Assembly (NCBI RefSeq): GCF_000144645.1
Contig: NC_014377.1
Location: forward strand, 2,046,001 to 2,110,000
Origin: Thermosediminibacter oceani DSM 16646
GTDB lineage: Bacteria; Bacillota; Thermosediminibacteria; Thermosediminibacterales; Thermosediminibacteraceae
Length of the DNA: 64,000 bases
Reading direction: 5' to 3'
Shown here: positions 55,282 to 64,000 of the stretch, piece by piece
Numbering within the stretch: the first letter of the stretch is position 1
How the letters are laid out: each line of letters begins with the position of its first letter
The notes under the pieces: model-generated
What the model was told of the DNA's origin: nothing
Seen by the model: only the letters and a program-made list of their open reading frames with translations
The model's database searches: none
Made by a program: the position numbers and the translations under genes

Positions 55282-55731
55282 TTATTTATTGAGCAACAGC
55301 TTCGCCCCTATAGCCAATAGGATAAGGCCGAGAAAACGCATCCACGTTAAGGGCATTTTTTCAAGGCCGAATAAGCCGAAATGGTCCAGGAGGCATGCAG
55401 TCAGTACCTGCCCTACGATGATAGCGGTGGTCGCTACGGCCGCTCCGAGTCTCGGTATGCTCATCACCACGGTGTACGTGATCAGAACACCTATAGCGCC
55501 ACCCAGGTAATCGTACCAGGGGACTCTGGTGTAATTCGCCCAGGTGCTCTTGCCGATGCCCGTAAGGAGAACCGCGATCATTATGATGGTAGCCGTAAGA
55601 TGGACGATAAAAGTAGCCCCCGAAAGTCCTATAGCTCGGCTCACCACCGAGTTCATGGCGCCCTGGACGGCCATCAAAACTCCCGCTATAAGTGCTACCA
55701 GGAGGAAAAAAAGTTCTCCCGAAATGTTCAA
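55282..55731 (-). CDS. YdcZ/DUF606 family membrane protein (DMT superfamily)
   Basis: The 149-residue protein has five helices: LVALIAGVLMAVQGAMNSVVSRAIG (YdcZ signature), FIVHLTATIIMIAVLL, YLGGAIGVLITYTVVMSIPRLGAAVATTAIIVGQVLTACLLDHFGLFG, and WMRFLGLILLAIGAKLLL. Half-size relative of drug/metabolite transporters that works as a dimer. Substrate unknown. 90 bp upstream of the radical SAM gene; may share its transcript. Confidence 0.88.
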   Translation of the reverse strand: MNISGELFFLLVALIAGVLMAVQGAMNSVVSRAIGLSGATFIVHLTATIIMIAVLLTGIGKSTWANYTRVPWYDYLGGAIGVLITYTVVMSIPRLGAAVATTAIIVGQVLTACLLDHFGLFGLEKMPLTWMRFLGLILLAIGAKLLLNK

Positions 55732-55840
55732 ACCGGATCACCTTCCCGCTAATCGATACTTGTTACGGAAAATTATGGTAGTACTGCTACTGAGTGAACC
55801 TGCCATATATTATTTCACCCATTCCGATTTGTATTCCCAA

Positions 55841-55882
55841 AAATAAAATAGACCCACCGCGATGGGTGAGTCTATTTTATTT
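55841..55882 (-). terminator. terminator of ftsH
   Basis: 13-bp arms AAATAAAATAGAC (55841-55853) and GTCTATTTTATTT (55870-55882), with CCCACC..GGGTGA extending the stem. The arms supply the T-run on both strands. Confidence 0.85.
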
Positions 55883-55886
55883 CTTT

Positions 55887-57686
55887 TCAGGCGCTGGCAA
55901 AAACTTCGAGAAATTCCTCTTCCGTGAGCTTCTCGCGCTCCAGCAGGGCTTCAGCCACCTTGTGGAGCTTATTTATATTTTCACTGAGCAGGGTTTTGGC
56001 TTTGCTGTAACACATGTCTATGATGTTGCGCACTTCCTTGTCTATCGTAGCAGCAACTTCTTCGCTGTAGTTTCTGCCTCTTGCCAGGTCCCGACCCAGG
56101 AATACTTCTTCCTGTTTGTGACCCAAGGTCATGGGACCTAGGATTTCGCTCATGCCGTACTCCATGACCATCCTCCGGGCTATATCCGTAGCCCGTTCCA
56201 GATCGTTCTGGGCACCGGTGCTCACTTCCTGCAGCACCAGCTCTTCGGACGCCCTGCCGCCCAGTAGGTGGGTCACATGGTCCAGCAGTTCGCTTTTAGC
56301 CATGAAGAAGCGGTCTTCTTTCGGGAGTATCAGTGTATAGCCTCCAGCCCTTCCCCTTGGGATGATGGATACTTCGTGGACCGGGTCCACGTTGGGCAAA
56401 AGCTGGGCCACCACTGCGTGGCCCGCCTCGTGGTAAGCCACCAGGCGCCTTTCCCGCTCGGTCATGATGCGGCTCTTTTTCTCCGGCCCGGCTATAACCC
56501 TGGTTATAGCCTCTTCCAGCTCCTCCATAGTGATCCTTTTCTTGTTTCTGCGGGCAGCCAGGAGCGCCGCCTCGTTCATCAGATTTTCCAGGTCGGCTCC
56601 CGTAAACCCCGGGGTTCTCCGGGCCAGCACCGACAGGTTCACGTCTTCAGCAATGGGTTTATTCCTGGCGTGAACCTTCAGGATCTCTTCCCTCCCCTTG
56701 ACGTCCGGGCGGTCCACCACCACCTGGCGGTCGAACCTGCCGGGCCTTAAAAGGGCCGGATCAAGGATATCCGGCCTGTTGGTGGCCGCGATTATTATGA
56801 TACCCTCGTTTACTGTAAAACCGTCCATTTCGACGAGGAGCTGGTTCAACGTCTGTTCCCTTTCGTCGTGACCGCCGCCCAGACCCGCTCCCCTCTGCCT
56901 GCCGACGGCGTCGATTTCATCGATGAAGACGATACACGGAGCGTTTTTCTTGGCTTGGTCGAACAGATCCCTCACCCTGGCGGCGCCGACGCCGACGAAC
57001 ATCTCCACAAAATCCGAGCCGCTTATACTGAAGAATGGGACGCCCGCTTCTCCGGCCACGGCCCGGGCCAATAGGGTCTTGCCGGTACCTGGAGGGCCAA
57101 CGAGAAGCACTCCCTTGGGTATTCTCGCCCCCATCTCTATGAACTTCTTGGGGTGTTTCAAAAACTCCACGACTTCCTGAAGCTCTTCCTTGGCCTCATC
57201 CACACCGGCCACGTCCTTGAAGGTAACCCTTCTCTTGTCGTCGGTATGGAGTCTGGCTCTGCTCCTTCCGAAGCTCATTACCCTGCTTCCCCCGCCCTGG
57301 CTCTGCTGCATTATGAAGAACCAGGCGCCGACGAAGAGCAAAGCCATCAAAACCGAAGGCAGTATCTGAGACCACCAGGGCACTGCCGGCACCGGTTGAG
57401 CAGTGAGGGTAAGTTCCCCTTTTTCTATCCTGGGCTGAATCCTCTCTATGAACACCGTTTTATCGGGGACATAGCTCGAGAATTTGCGCCCGTCTTTTAA
57501 AGCCCCCTCTATATTGCTGTCCATCATTTTGATTTCTTTGACCTGGCCATTGTTGATCATCTGGATAAGCTCTGTATAGCCCACCCTGGTCTGGATTTCG
57601 TTCTTGGTGGAGTACCACTGAACCAGGGATAAAATCAAAATGAATATCAGCAGGTAGAAACTGGCGTTGCGAAAAAAATTGTTCAA
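55887..57686 (-). CDS. ftsH: ATP-dependent zinc metalloprotease FtsH
   Basis: The 599-residue membrane protease degrades misfolded and regulatory membrane proteins. Two N-terminal helices (about 8-25 and 105-125) flank the outer domain, then AAA+ Walker A GPPGTGKT near residue 200, Walker [13 protein letters not shown], the second region of homology ([20 protein letters not shown]), and the zinc site HEAGH with a downstream Asp. Start TTG 57686, seven bases after GGAGG. Own promoter. Confidence 0.96.
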   Translation of the reverse strand: MNNFFRNASFYLLIFILILSLVQWYSTKNEIQTRVGYTELIQMINNGQVKEIKMMDSNIEGALKDGRKFSSYVPDKTVFIERIQPRIEKGELTLTAQPVPAVPWWSQILPSVLMALLFVGAWFFIMQQSQGGGSRVMSFGRSRARLHTDDKRRVTFKDVAGVDEAKEELQEVVEFLKHPKKFIEMGARIPKGVLLVGPPGTGKTLLARAVAGEAGVPFFSISGSDFVEMFVGVGAARVRDLFDQAKKNAPCIVFIDEIDAVGRQRGAGLGGGHDEREQTLNQLLVEMDGFTVNEGIIIIAATNRPDILDPALLRPGRFDRQVVVDRPDVKGREEILKVHARNKPIAEDVNLSVLARRTPGFTGADLENLMNEAALLAARRNKKRITMEELEEAITRVIAGPEKKSRIMTERERRLVAYHEAGHAVVAQLLPNVDPVHEVSIIPRGRAGGYTLILPKEDRFFMAKSELLDHVTHLLGGRASEELVLQEVSTGAQNDLERATDIARRMVMEYGMSEILGPMTLGHKQEEVFLGRDLARGRNYSEEVAATIDKEVRNIIDMCYSKAKTLLSENINKLHKVAEALLEREKLTEEEFLEVFASA

Positions 57687-57725
57687 AACTGCTCCTCCCT
57701 TCAGAGCATGAATAATTCTCCTGAT

Positions 57726-57754
57726 ATTCTATCACAGTATTATAATATTTGCAA
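57726..57754 (-). promoter_or_regulatory. promoter of ftsH
   Basis: On the minus strand -35 TTGCAA (57749-57754), 17-bp spacer, -10 TAGAAT (57726-57731), about 40 bp before the TTG start. Confidence 0.6.
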
Positions 57755-57783
57755 AACCCAAAACTTTTGCCATTACACCGGTT

Positions 57784-58341
57784 TTAGTCGGGATTATCCG
57801 CGGGCTTTACAACTTCCGGCTTTAAAATTCCTATAAACGGGAGGTTCCTGTATTTTTCGTTGTAATCAAGGCCGTATCCTACAACGAAAAGGTCGGGTAT
57901 CTCAAAGCCCAGGTAGTCCACCTCTATATCCACCTTGCGCCTGCTGGGCTTGTCGAGCAGCGTGCAGATTTTTATGCTGGCGGGTTTCCTGGACTTAAGC
58001 ATGCTGTAAAGGTAACTCAGGGTAAGACCTGAATCGATGATGTCCTCTACTATGAGAATGTGTTTGCCTTCGACCTCCTCATCCAGATCCTTTAATATTC
58101 TAACAACTCCCGAAGACTTGGTTGAAGCGCCGTAGCTGGAGACCGCCATGAAATCCAGCTGAACCGGGAGCTGTATGTGCCTTATCAGGTCCGCTATGAA
58201 AAGCACCGCTCCCTTTAAAACTCCCACTACGAGCACATTGTCCTTGTCTTTGTAATCCCGGGTTATTTTTTCCCCGAGCTCCCTGAGTTTGTTTTTTATT
58301 TCTTCCTCCGTTATCAATATTTCCTTTATGTCTTCTAACAC
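57784..58341 (-). CDS. hpt: hypoxanthine phosphoribosyltransferase
   Basis: The 185-residue purine-salvage enzyme: [19 protein letters not shown], the PRPP loop [17 protein letters not shown], and [48 protein letters not shown]. Start GTG 58341, overlapping the end of tilS. The tilS-hpt-ftsH order is classical for Bacillota. Confidence 0.95.
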   Translation of the reverse strand: MLEDIKEILITEEEIKNKLRELGEKITRDYKDKDNVLVVGVLKGAVLFIADLIRHIQLPVQLDFMAVSSYGASTKSSGVVRILKDLDEEVEGKHILIVEDIIDSGLTLSYLYSMLKSRKPASIKICTLLDKPSRRKVDIEVDYLGFEIPDLFVVGYGLDYNEKYRNLPFIGILKPEVVKPADNPD

Positions 58342-59750
58342 GTCGACTCCTCCTGACCCCCGTTTTTTCTTTGTATTTCCAGCACCAGGATTTTTTTGGT
58401 ATCCCCGGTGACCTTGAACCTGTCGTCGATTCTCATGCCGCCGACCCAGAGTATCCGGTCTCCCGCTACGACAATAGGCACCCGGTCCCTCTCGCCGGCG
58501 GGTACTTTGTTATCCACAAAAAAGTCTTGGAGCTTCTTTGAAAACCGGCTCCCGAAGGGGATGAACCGGTCTCCCGGTCGCCGCTTCCTCACGGCTAAAT
58601 TACCTTTTATTTTATCATAATCCAGATATGCCTTCAAGGGACTGGTTTTAAAGGAAGTATATACATCTCTTTCTACAATTCGGGAGGTAATGGTAACTCC
58701 CGCTTCAGGAACATCTATTTTCCCCGGCACCGGAAGTTCGTAATAAAAATCGGCCGCTACCGGGGGATCGCCCCTGTAAATGTAAAAGCATTCGTAACTT
58801 TTTACTCCTGTAAGGCCGCCGGGAAGATCGAGCCTGCTACCGGTTGGTTTTTCCGCGATAAATTCCACGGTCATTCTGGCGTGCCTGTATTCAAAATCTC
58901 TCAGGTCCCCCAGAATTCGCTCCACGGCCTTTCTCACCACCCTGTATTTGAGGGCTTCGTGAAGCTCATTAAATTTCTTTGTGTCTATCATCACCCCGTC
59001 CGGCATTGCCCTGACCACCCTGGCAAAGGCCTCATCCGTCAGTTTCCCCAGGAGGGAAATGTCTACGGACGCGATTTCGGAAAGCCTTTTCAGCGCGGCC
59101 GAAAGGTGGGGGCAGTACTCCCTTTTTATCAACGGGATCAACTCCAGCCTCAGCTTATTCCTGTAGTAAAAAGTTTGAAGGTTGGTGCTGTCAATCCGGT
59201 AAGGAATTCCTTCCCGCTTCAGGTAGTCCTCTATGGAGTCCCTCTCCACTTCAATAAGAGGCCGGATGTAGTGGTCTCTTACGGCCTCTATCCCCACCAG
59301 CCCCTCCAAACCCGTGCCTCTGAATATGTTCATGAGCACGGTCTCCTCGCGGTCGTTGCTATTGTGGGCCAGCGCCACCTTTCCGGCCCCGGTTTCCCTC
59401 CTGACCCTTTCGAAAAAGGCGTACCTAACCCGCCGGGCTGCATCTTCAGGCGACAGCCCGGTCTTTTTTATATAGGCGGGCACGTCCACCTTTTCCCCGT
59501 AAAACGGCAGCCCCCACTGACCGGCCAGGTCCCTCACAAAGGTTTCATCTTCATCCGACTCTTGACCGCGAAAGCAGTGGTTGAGATGCGCCACCGCAAG
59601 GCTTATGCCGAACTCTTCCCGGTGGCGGAGTAAAAGGTGCAGGAGGCACACCGAATCCGGCCCTCCCGAAACACCGACCAGCACCTTGTCTCCTTTTTGC
59701 AGCATGCCGTATTTATCGACAGTATCCTTAAAGACGCTGATAATGTCCAT
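58335..59750 (-). CDS. tilS: tRNA(Ile)-lysidine synthase
   Basis: The 471-residue enzyme makes lysidine in the CAU anticodon of tRNA-Ile2. N-terminal PP-loop [18 protein letters not shown], then [16 protein letters not shown] and ARRVRYAFF; middle TilS domain; C-terminal TilS_C ([31 protein letters not shown]). Start ATG 59750 preferred to the in-frame codon at 59762. Confidence 0.94.
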   Translation of the reverse strand: MDIISVFKDTVDKYGMLQKGDKVLVGVSGGPDSVCLLHLLLRHREEFGISLAVAHLNHCFRGQESDEDETFVRDLAGQWGLPFYGEKVDVPAYIKKTGLSPEDAARRVRYAFFERVRRETGAGKVALAHNSNDREETVLMNIFRGTGLEGLVGIEAVRDHYIRPLIEVERDSIEDYLKREGIPYRIDSTNLQTFYYRNKLRLELIPLIKREYCPHLSAALKRLSEIASVDISLLGKLTDEAFARVVRAMPDGVMIDTKKFNELHEALKYRVVRKAVERILGDLRDFEYRHARMTVEFIAEKPTGSRLDLPGGLTGVKSYECFYIYRGDPPVAADFYYELPVPGKIDVPEAGVTITSRIVERDVYTSFKTSPLKAYLDYDKIKGNLAVRKRRPGDRFIPFGSRFSKKLQDFFVDNKVPAGERDRVPIVVAGDRILWVGGMRIDDRFKVTGDTKKILVLEIQRKNGGQEESTC

Positions 59751-59875
59751 ACTACCCACCATGAAATTAACAGCAGGAGAAAGCTCTTTACCTGCCCTTT
59801 AAATTTGTGAATCCGTTATTTTAAATGATATCAGAACCGCCCTTCAAACACAAGCCACCGGCGCAAACAAAATGA

Positions 59876-59893
59876 AAGGGCCTTGCGGCCCTA
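59876..59893 (-). terminator. short GC hairpin after spoIIE
   Basis: GGGCC (59878-59882) and GGCCC (59887-59891) with a TTTCATTTTG tail on the minus strand. It overlaps the spoIIE stop codon. Weak terminator. Confidence 0.5.
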
Positions 59894-62215
59894 CCGGTAC
59901 TGCTGGTGCCATATCCGGCCCACCAGCACCGTCATGTCATCCCTTACGGTTTTTCTCTTTTCCCTCACCTTTTCCAGTATCCTGTTGGCGAGTTCCTGAG
60001 GGTTGGTGGTGTTGGTCGACGCCAGGAATTCCATCATCTCGGCTTCCTTATCGTCTCCGTCTGAGAAGGAATCCAGCGCGCCGTCGCTTAACAGCACAAT
60101 CATATCACCCGGTTTGAGGCGCTTTTTCACGGTGCTCGCCGTTATGCTGTCGACAATCCCGACGGGCAGCGAACCCCCTCTTACAGTATCCACCAGCTTA
60201 CCCCGCTTGATGAACCCGGTCACCGCCCCGGCTTTTATGAACTCCACCTGACCCGAATACATGTCTATCAGAGCAAGATCCAGGGTGGAAAAAGTATCGT
60301 CGTTCCTTGCTATCTGCATCGCCGAATTCAGAATGTCCAGGGCTGTCTTATGGTCGTAGCCGGCTTCCAGAAGCTCTTCCAGGATGGAAAGAGTTCGCTC
60401 GCTCTCCTTCCTGGCCTTTTCCCCCACCCCCATTCCATCGCTAATGGCGAGCATAAATTTACCGTCATCCAGTTCCATAAACGAGAAGCTGTCGCCCGAA
60501 ACTTCGGCACTTTCTTTGGGAACGCTGACTACTCCTACGCTCACCCTGTAGCTGCCTGCGGGCACCGCTTTAAGTCTGCACCTGGTGCTCCCGCTTCTAA
60601 GCGGACAGTCTACAATTTTGACCGCCGCGTCGGTACCTAAGGCCTCAGCCACGCAGGAGGGTATGTCGCTCTCGCACTGGCGGCCGCTTATACAGGGTCC
60701 CTTGACTATATTGATCTGCAACCTGTCCGCCTGCTTTACACTGTATACGTGTTCGACTCTTATACCCATTTCCGAAAGCCTGTGTTTTATCTTTTCTTCT
60801 ACGCCGTCGCCGGCATTCTCGGGGAAAGCTCCGTCGGCCAGCGCTCTTACAACCCCGGCCGTTTCTCTGTACTTTTTAAGAATGATCTCCTGGTGGCGCT
60901 TTACTATGGAATCCATCTGGAGTTCCAGGCTCCTTAAAAAGTTCATGTCTCTTATCAGTTTCCTTATTTCCTCGGTCCTCCCGCAGCGACCTTTGAAAAA
61001 CTTGGGCAGACCTTCGCGCGAGGGGTCTTCCTCGCTCCTCATCATTTCATAAAAAGCCCGGACCGTGGCCTTGAACTCCCTTTCCCAGCACGTCTTCTGA
61101 AGCCCGCAGTCGGTACATATTTCGCCTTTAGCCTTTTGGTAAACCCTCGTAAAATACCCCTGGCGGTTTTCCTCCTTCAGCGGGAGGGTGAAAGCCGCCG
61201 CCATGTCTTCAAAAAGCCTGGCAAGCTCGTAAAGCCTGTCCCTGAACATTTCGTGCCTGTAAATCAGGTCCTCTTCGCTGCTATCGCTCGAAAAGTACTC
61301 GGTAACCTTTCTCAAGATACCGGACGGCAGCAGAGCGAAAGCTGCAAGAGCCAAAACCATCGAAGAAACTTGAATTGCCACTTTTCCAATAGAGCCTGCG
61401 TAAAGGTTTAAAATCAGGTATCCCATCACAAATCCCGCTATTGTACCGTATTTGCCCAGCCTGTGAAAAGCTCCTGCTACAAGCCCGGCAAACGCCATGA
61501 TTCCACTAGACCAGGGCGCCACCCCAGCAGGAGATCCGATCATCCCTATTACGGCACCCGCCGCGGCCCCGGCTCCGGAACCTGTCGCAAAGGCCGCGAC
61601 CAGGATAACGAGGACACTCAGGAATTCCTTTATACCGGTGCCGTACGGTTCCCAGAGGCCCACGAATCTGAGGATGGCACCCGTCATTAGTATGAGGCAC
61701 AGGCTCCTTTCTATCCTCGTTGTCCGGGTCTTGAATACGCCGGGAAGGCCGAAGGGTATTATATAGGTCATTACCAGGGCCAGCGCCGCTTCAATGAAAA
61801 CCAGAAAATAATCGTAGAAGCTCGTCCCTTTTATAGATAAAATTAAAAACCCCGGAACCATGTAAGATACCAAAATACTGCCGCCGATCAGAAGGTTCTT
61901 ATTGACGACCCACTTTTCAAACGTATAGTAAATCACTGCAAAAAGGATCATTGCCGCCGCATACCTTCCCGCTGTCAAGTCACGGGTAGCGGTCAGGTTG
62001 CCGAAAAGAGCCGCCAGCCCTACCGAAAAAAACCTGCCGCGGTACAATGCGGCCGCAGCCGTTATTGAAATCCCCAGGGGGTAAATGCCCATGACCGGCG
62101 CCCTCCCGAAGATAAAGGCTACGAGGTGAACCAGGAAGCTGTCGGGAGTAAAAGACAAAAGCGGGACGGCAAGTCCGGGTCTGTTTAAACGTGTCTTACT
62201 TATCAATTCGATCAC
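59891..62215 (-). CDS. spoIIE: stage II sporulation protein E (SpoIIE serine phosphatase)
   Basis: The 774-residue protein dephosphorylates SpoIIAA to activate sigma-F in the forespore and helps place the polar septum. Residues 1 to about 300 hold some ten membrane helices (YPLGISITAAAALY, IGMIGSPAGVAPWSSGIMAFAG and others), the middle is regulatory with paired Cys (CTDCGLQKTCWEREF), and the C-terminal PP2C domain has FMELDDGKFMLAISDGMGVGEKA and VLLSDGALDSFSD. The start is GTG 62215 by frame, close to GAGG. Confidence 0.95.
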   Translation of the reverse strand: MIELISKTRLNRPGLAVPLLSFTPDSFLVHLVAFIFGRAPVMGIYPLGISITAAAALYRGRFFSVGLAALFGNLTATRDLTAGRYAAAMILFAVIYYTFEKWVVNKNLLIGGSILVSYMVPGFLILSIKGTSFYDYFLVFIEAALALVMTYIIPFGLPGVFKTRTTRIERSLCLILMTGAILRFVGLWEPYGTGIKEFLSVLVILVAAFATGSGAGAAAGAVIGMIGSPAGVAPWSSGIMAFAGLVAGAFHRLGKYGTIAGFVMGYLILNLYAGSIGKVAIQVSSMVLALAAFALLPSGILRKVTEYFSSDSSEEDLIYRHEMFRDRLYELARLFEDMAAAFTLPLKEENRQGYFTRVYQKAKGEICTDCGLQKTCWEREFKATVRAFYEMMRSEEDPSREGLPKFFKGRCGRTEEIRKLIRDMNFLRSLELQMDSIVKRHQEIILKKYRETAGVVRALADGAFPENAGDGVEEKIKHRLSEMGIRVEHVYSVKQADRLQINIVKGPCISGRQCESDIPSCVAEALGTDAAVKIVDCPLRSGSTRCRLKAVPAGSYRVSVGVVSVPKESAEVSGDSFSFMELDDGKFMLAISDGMGVGEKARKESERTLSILEELLEAGYDHKTALDILNSAMQIARNDDTFSTLDLALIDMYSGQVEFIKAGAVTGFIKRGKLVDTVRGGSLPVGIVDSITASTVKKRLKPGDMIVLLSDGALDSFSDGDDKEAEMMEFLASTNTTNPQELANRILEKVREKRKTVRDDMTVLVGRIWHQQYR

Positions 62216-62239
62216 CTACCTCACTTTCTGGTAGGCTTT

Positions 62240-62287
62240 ATTATACACCCTGATAATAACAAAAATTGTCAATATGATGATGTCGAG
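62240..62287 (-). promoter_or_regulatory. Spo0A-type sigma-A promoter of spoIIE
   Basis: On the minus strand a perfect -35 TTGACA (62267-62272) and a perfect -10 TATAAT (62240-62245) are 21 bp apart. That over-long spacing is the hallmark of B. subtilis spoIIE/spoIIG promoters, which need Spo0A~P. A 0A-box-like TGTCGAG (62281-62287, consensus TGTCGAA) lies nine bases upstream of the -35. Confidence 0.75.
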
Positions 62288-62305
62288 CAAAAAAATCGTT
62301 AGACA

Positions 62306-62341
62306 AAAAAAAATAAAAGTCGCAACCTGCGACTTTTTTTG
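62306..62341. terminator. bidirectional terminator after the tRNA cluster
   Basis: AAAAGTCGCA..TGCGACTTTT stem with A- and T-runs on both sides. It ends the tRNA transcript (minus strand) and insulates spoIIE. Confidence 0.85.
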
Positions 62342-62356
62342 GTCGTAAAAATAAAA

Positions 62357-62431
62357 TGGTGACCCTGAGGGGAGTCGAACCCCTGTTACCGCCTTGAAAG
62401 AGCGGTGTCTTAACCACTTGACCACAGGGCC
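62357..62431 (-). tRNA. tRNA-Glu (anticodon TTC)
   Basis: 75 nt including encoded CCA. Acceptor GGCCCTG pairs CAGGGTC; the anticodon loop is CTTTCAA; T-arm GGGGTTCGACTCCCC. Third and last gene of the cluster. Confidence 0.95.
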
Positions 62432-62436
62432 ACTTC

Positions 62437-62513
62437 TGGTAGCGGCGCAGGGATTTGAACCCCGGACACTGCGGGTATGAACCGCATGCTCTAGCCACCT
62501 GAGCTACGCCGCC
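62437..62513 (-). tRNA. tRNA-Met, elongator (anticodon CAT)
   Basis: 77 nt with CCA encoded. Acceptor GGCGGCG pairs CGCCGCT (one G-T pair); the anticodon stem-loop TGCGG-TTCATAC-CCGCA and Watson-Crick acceptor top fit the elongator form, close to B. subtilis elongator tRNA-Met. Confidence 0.92.
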
Positions 62514-62525
62514 GTATTTTCACTT

Positions 62526-62602
<77 letters not shown>

Positions 62603-62715
62603 TCGTAATTCGCAATGCATTTTATATTTTATAATAAAAAACTTCTTTCGTCAAGAGTTTCGTTAAAAAGCGCCGCGGGCACGCCCCAGGGACGCGCCCG
62701 CAATTTTTAGACCTC

Positions 62716-63093
62716 TTATTTTATCTCGACAGTAGCGCCGACTTCGGCAAGTTTCGCTTTGATCTGCTCGGCTTCTTCCTTGCTGACCTTTTCCTTTATT
62801 GGTTTCGGAGCTCCGTCTACCAGGTCCTTGGCTTCCTTCAGCCCGAGGCCTGTGAGCTCTCTTACAACCTTGATTACCTTGATCTTTTCAGCGCCGGGGT
62901 TGGCCAGGATCACGTCAAATTCGGTCTGCTCGGGAGCTGCAGCCTCAGCAGCGCCGGGAGCAGCAGGACCGGCAGCCACGGCCACCGGAGCGGCGGCGGT
63001 CACACCGAATTTCTCTTGAAGGGCTTTCACCAGTTCGGAAAGCTCTAAAACGGTCATATTCTCTATAGCAGCAATGATTTCATCTTTTGTCAT
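62716..63093 (-). CDS. rplL: ribosomal protein L7/L12
   Basis: The 125-residue stalk protein: N-terminal dimer domain ([30 protein letters not shown]), Ala/Pro hinge (about 35-55), and C-terminal factor-binding domain ([35 protein letters not shown]). Follows rplJ after 142 bp, which contain several short hairpins but no clear terminator. Confidence 0.97.
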   Translation of the reverse strand: MTKDEIIAAIENMTVLELSELVKALQEKFGVTAAAPVAVAAGPAAPGAAEAAAPEQTEFDVILANPGAEKIKVIKVVRELTGLGLKEAKDLVDGAPKPIKEKVSKEEAEQIKAKLAEVGATVEIK

Positions 63094-63235
63094 TTTTTTA
63101 CATCCTCCTTAAAAATTTTTTATTTGTCGTTTCCTCGACTCACTGCAAAACCTTCCGCTTACCGTCAGGCAGCGGTCTGCGACCGTCTGCTACGCTGACC
63201 GCATGAAGCCCTGCAGTGAATCGTTTTCAAAGTGA
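63094..63235 (-). other. rplJ-rplL spacer
   Basis: 142 bp with a ribosome site (AGGAGG) for rplL and palindromic CTGCAGGGC/GCAGTG-type segments that can pair around 63145-63215. It may be a processing or attenuation site; no T-run terminator. Confidence 0.35.
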
Positions 63236-63754
63236 TTAAGACGCCTTTTTGTCCTGAATGGCCTGCAGAGTGTATACCAGGTCGAGAATGGGCCCCTGCA
63301 GCACCCAGACGATGCCGTAGAGGGGCGACTGGACGGCTCCCACGGCTTTGGCAATGAGTTCCTCCTTCCGGGGAAGCTTTGCCAGTTGCTCTATCATGGC
63401 CTTGTCGGCCACCCGGCCTTCCACGACGCCGCCCTTTATCTCCAGCTGCTTATGGTCTTTGGCGAAATCCACCAGTACCTTGGCCGGAGCAACAGGGTCG
63501 TCGAAGCCGAAAGCCACTGCCGTAGGACCCTCTAAGTACTCATCCAGGTTGTATTCAAAGTCCTTTACAGCAATTTTGGTGAGGGTGTTTTTTACTACCT
63601 TGTATTCGACGCCCTGTTCTCTCAGCTTTCTGCGAAGCTCGGTGATCTCCGCCACATTGAGGCCTTTGTAGTCGGTCAATATGGCTGCTCTAGCCCTGCT
63701 GAACTTATCCTTCAGCTCAGCAACCAGCTGCTGTTTTTCCTCCCTGGTTCCCAC
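63236..63754 (-). CDS. rplJ: ribosomal protein L10
   Basis: The 172-residue protein anchors L7/L12 on the ribosome. N-terminus REEKQQLVAELKDKFSRARAAILTDYKGLNVAEITELRRKLRE and KNTLTKIA are typical; the C-terminal helix binds L7/L12 dimers. Preceded by its own autoregulatory leader. Confidence 0.97.
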   Translation of the reverse strand: MGTREEKQQLVAELKDKFSRARAAILTDYKGLNVAEITELRRKLREQGVEYKVVKNTLTKIAVKDFEYNLDEYLEGPTAVAFGFDDPVAPAKVLVDFAKDHKQLEIKGGVVEGRVADKAMIEQLAKLPRKEELIAKAVGAVQSPLYGIVWVLQGPILDLVYTLQAIQDKKAS

Positions 63755-63780
63755 CTTCTCACCTCCTTAAGCAAACTTAA

Positions 63781-63882
63781 AAGGCCTTCCTGCAGAGGTA
63801 CAGAAAGGCCTTGTATTCCCACTTGATACATTGCCTTCGCCTCGGTAGGATATTAAGCCTTCCAGCACCTACTGTCTGCAGC
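63781..63882 (-). promoter_or_regulatory. L10 leader (rplJL autoregulation)
   Basis: The minus-strand RNA starts and ends with pairing CTGCAGA/TCTGCAG and contains the AAGGCTTAATATCCTACCGAGGC..GGCAATGTATCAAGTGGG core and AAGGCCTTTCTG..CAGGAAGGCCTT hairpin, the layout of the Bacillota L10 leader bound by L10(L12)4. I judge this by layout; no covariance search was possible. Confidence 0.8.
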
Positions 63883-63896
63883 GAATGGATTCTTTA

Positions 63897-63927
63897 TTTC
63901 ACCGCAAACTCACCACAGGCGGTGAAA
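63897..63927 (-). terminator. hairpin between rplA and rplJ
   Basis: Arms TTTCACCGC (63897-63905) and GCGGTGAAA (63919-63927) with a weak TAAAG tail on the minus strand. It separates rplA from the L10 leader; with so short a T-run some read-through is likely. Confidence 0.55.
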
Positions 63928-63939
63928 TAAATTATTTAA

Positions 63940-64000
63940 TTACTTTTTCTCAACTACTTTCAACGGATTTATTTTAATCCCCGGACCCATGGTACTGGAG
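63940..64000 (-). CDS. rplA: ribosomal protein L1, C-terminal end (partial)
   Basis: The last 19 codons before the TAA at 63942-63940 read SSTMGPGIKINPLKVVEKK, the typical C-terminus of L1. The gene continues beyond the right edge; rplK-rplA-rplJ-rplL is the standard order. Confidence 0.92.
   Translation of the reverse strand, partial: SSTMGPGIKINPLKVVEKK

Overview
The window comes from a sporulating, anaerobic, probably thermophilic member of the Bacillota. The evidence is a spoIIE gene with a Spo0A-type promoter, a clostridial ntp/V-type ATPase operon, SigI/RsgI, rubrerythrin, an AmmeMemoRadiSam cluster and Firmicutes-type gene order (rpmE-prfA-prmC-ywlC-ywlE-rpiB-glyA-upp-comEB-wecA-wecB). 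The family is an inference; Thermosediminibacterales/Thermoanaerobacterales-like organisms fit. Almost every housekeeping gene is on the minus strand; the plus-strand genes are gap, the IS110 transposase, a transposon passenger gene, an ECF sigma remnant and a 29-codon ORF.

Layout. 1-70: 5' end of a probable sigma-54-dependent regulator. 196-4093: decayed IS21 element split by an IS3 element. 4.1-5.5 kb: AT-rich secreted peptidase plus lipoprotein. 5.9-14.7 kb: complete V-type ATPase operon (HIKECFABD) headed by an AtpZ/AtpI-like gene; the c-ring subunit keeps all five Na+ ligands known from Enterococcus NtpK. 15.0-16.8 kb: rsgI-sigI. 16.9-18.5 kb: IS1182-type element inside the uraA terminator. 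18.5-19.9 kb: uraA with a PyrR-type leader. 20-23 kb: gene graveyard (ECF sigma/anti-sigma, truncated cstA, fragments). 23.1-25.6 kb: intact IS21. 25.6-26.3 kb: non-autonomous relative of the IS1182 element carrying a membrane-protein gene, inside the wecB terminator.

26.4-41.6 kb is a dense housekeeping stretch: cell-wall precursors (wecB, a wecA/tagO with an in-frame amber codon), pyrimidine salvage, glyA, rpiB, ywlE, ywlC, chromate-type transporter halves, prmC, prfA, rpmE, a CDF exporter and the AmmeMemoRadiSam pair. 41.8-44.4 kb is a three-gene operon (HTH regulator, Rossmann-like protein, acyl-ACP-reductase-like protein) with a palindromic operator. 44.5-47.7 kb: unknown gene, dusB, coaX and an ECF S component. 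48.0-52.1 kb: rubrerythrin, an IS110 element with a likely bridge RNA, small genes and an MFS remnant. 52.4-55.7 kb: an unusual gap, a cysteine-free ArsR regulator with a radical SAM enzyme, and a YdcZ-type transporter. 55.9-62.2 kb: ftsH, hpt, tilS, spoIIE. 62.3-64.0 kb: three tRNAs, rplL, rplJ with its L10 leader, and the end of rplA.

The strongest unusual signals are: (1) two related transposable elements that each sit exactly on a Rho-independent terminator and duplicate its whole stem-loop, one of them carrying a passenger gene in place of a transposase; (2) the acyl-ACP-reductase-like operon with its own operator; (3) a predicted Na+-specific V-ATPase; and (4) a structured leader in front of the AmmeMemoRadiSam genes.
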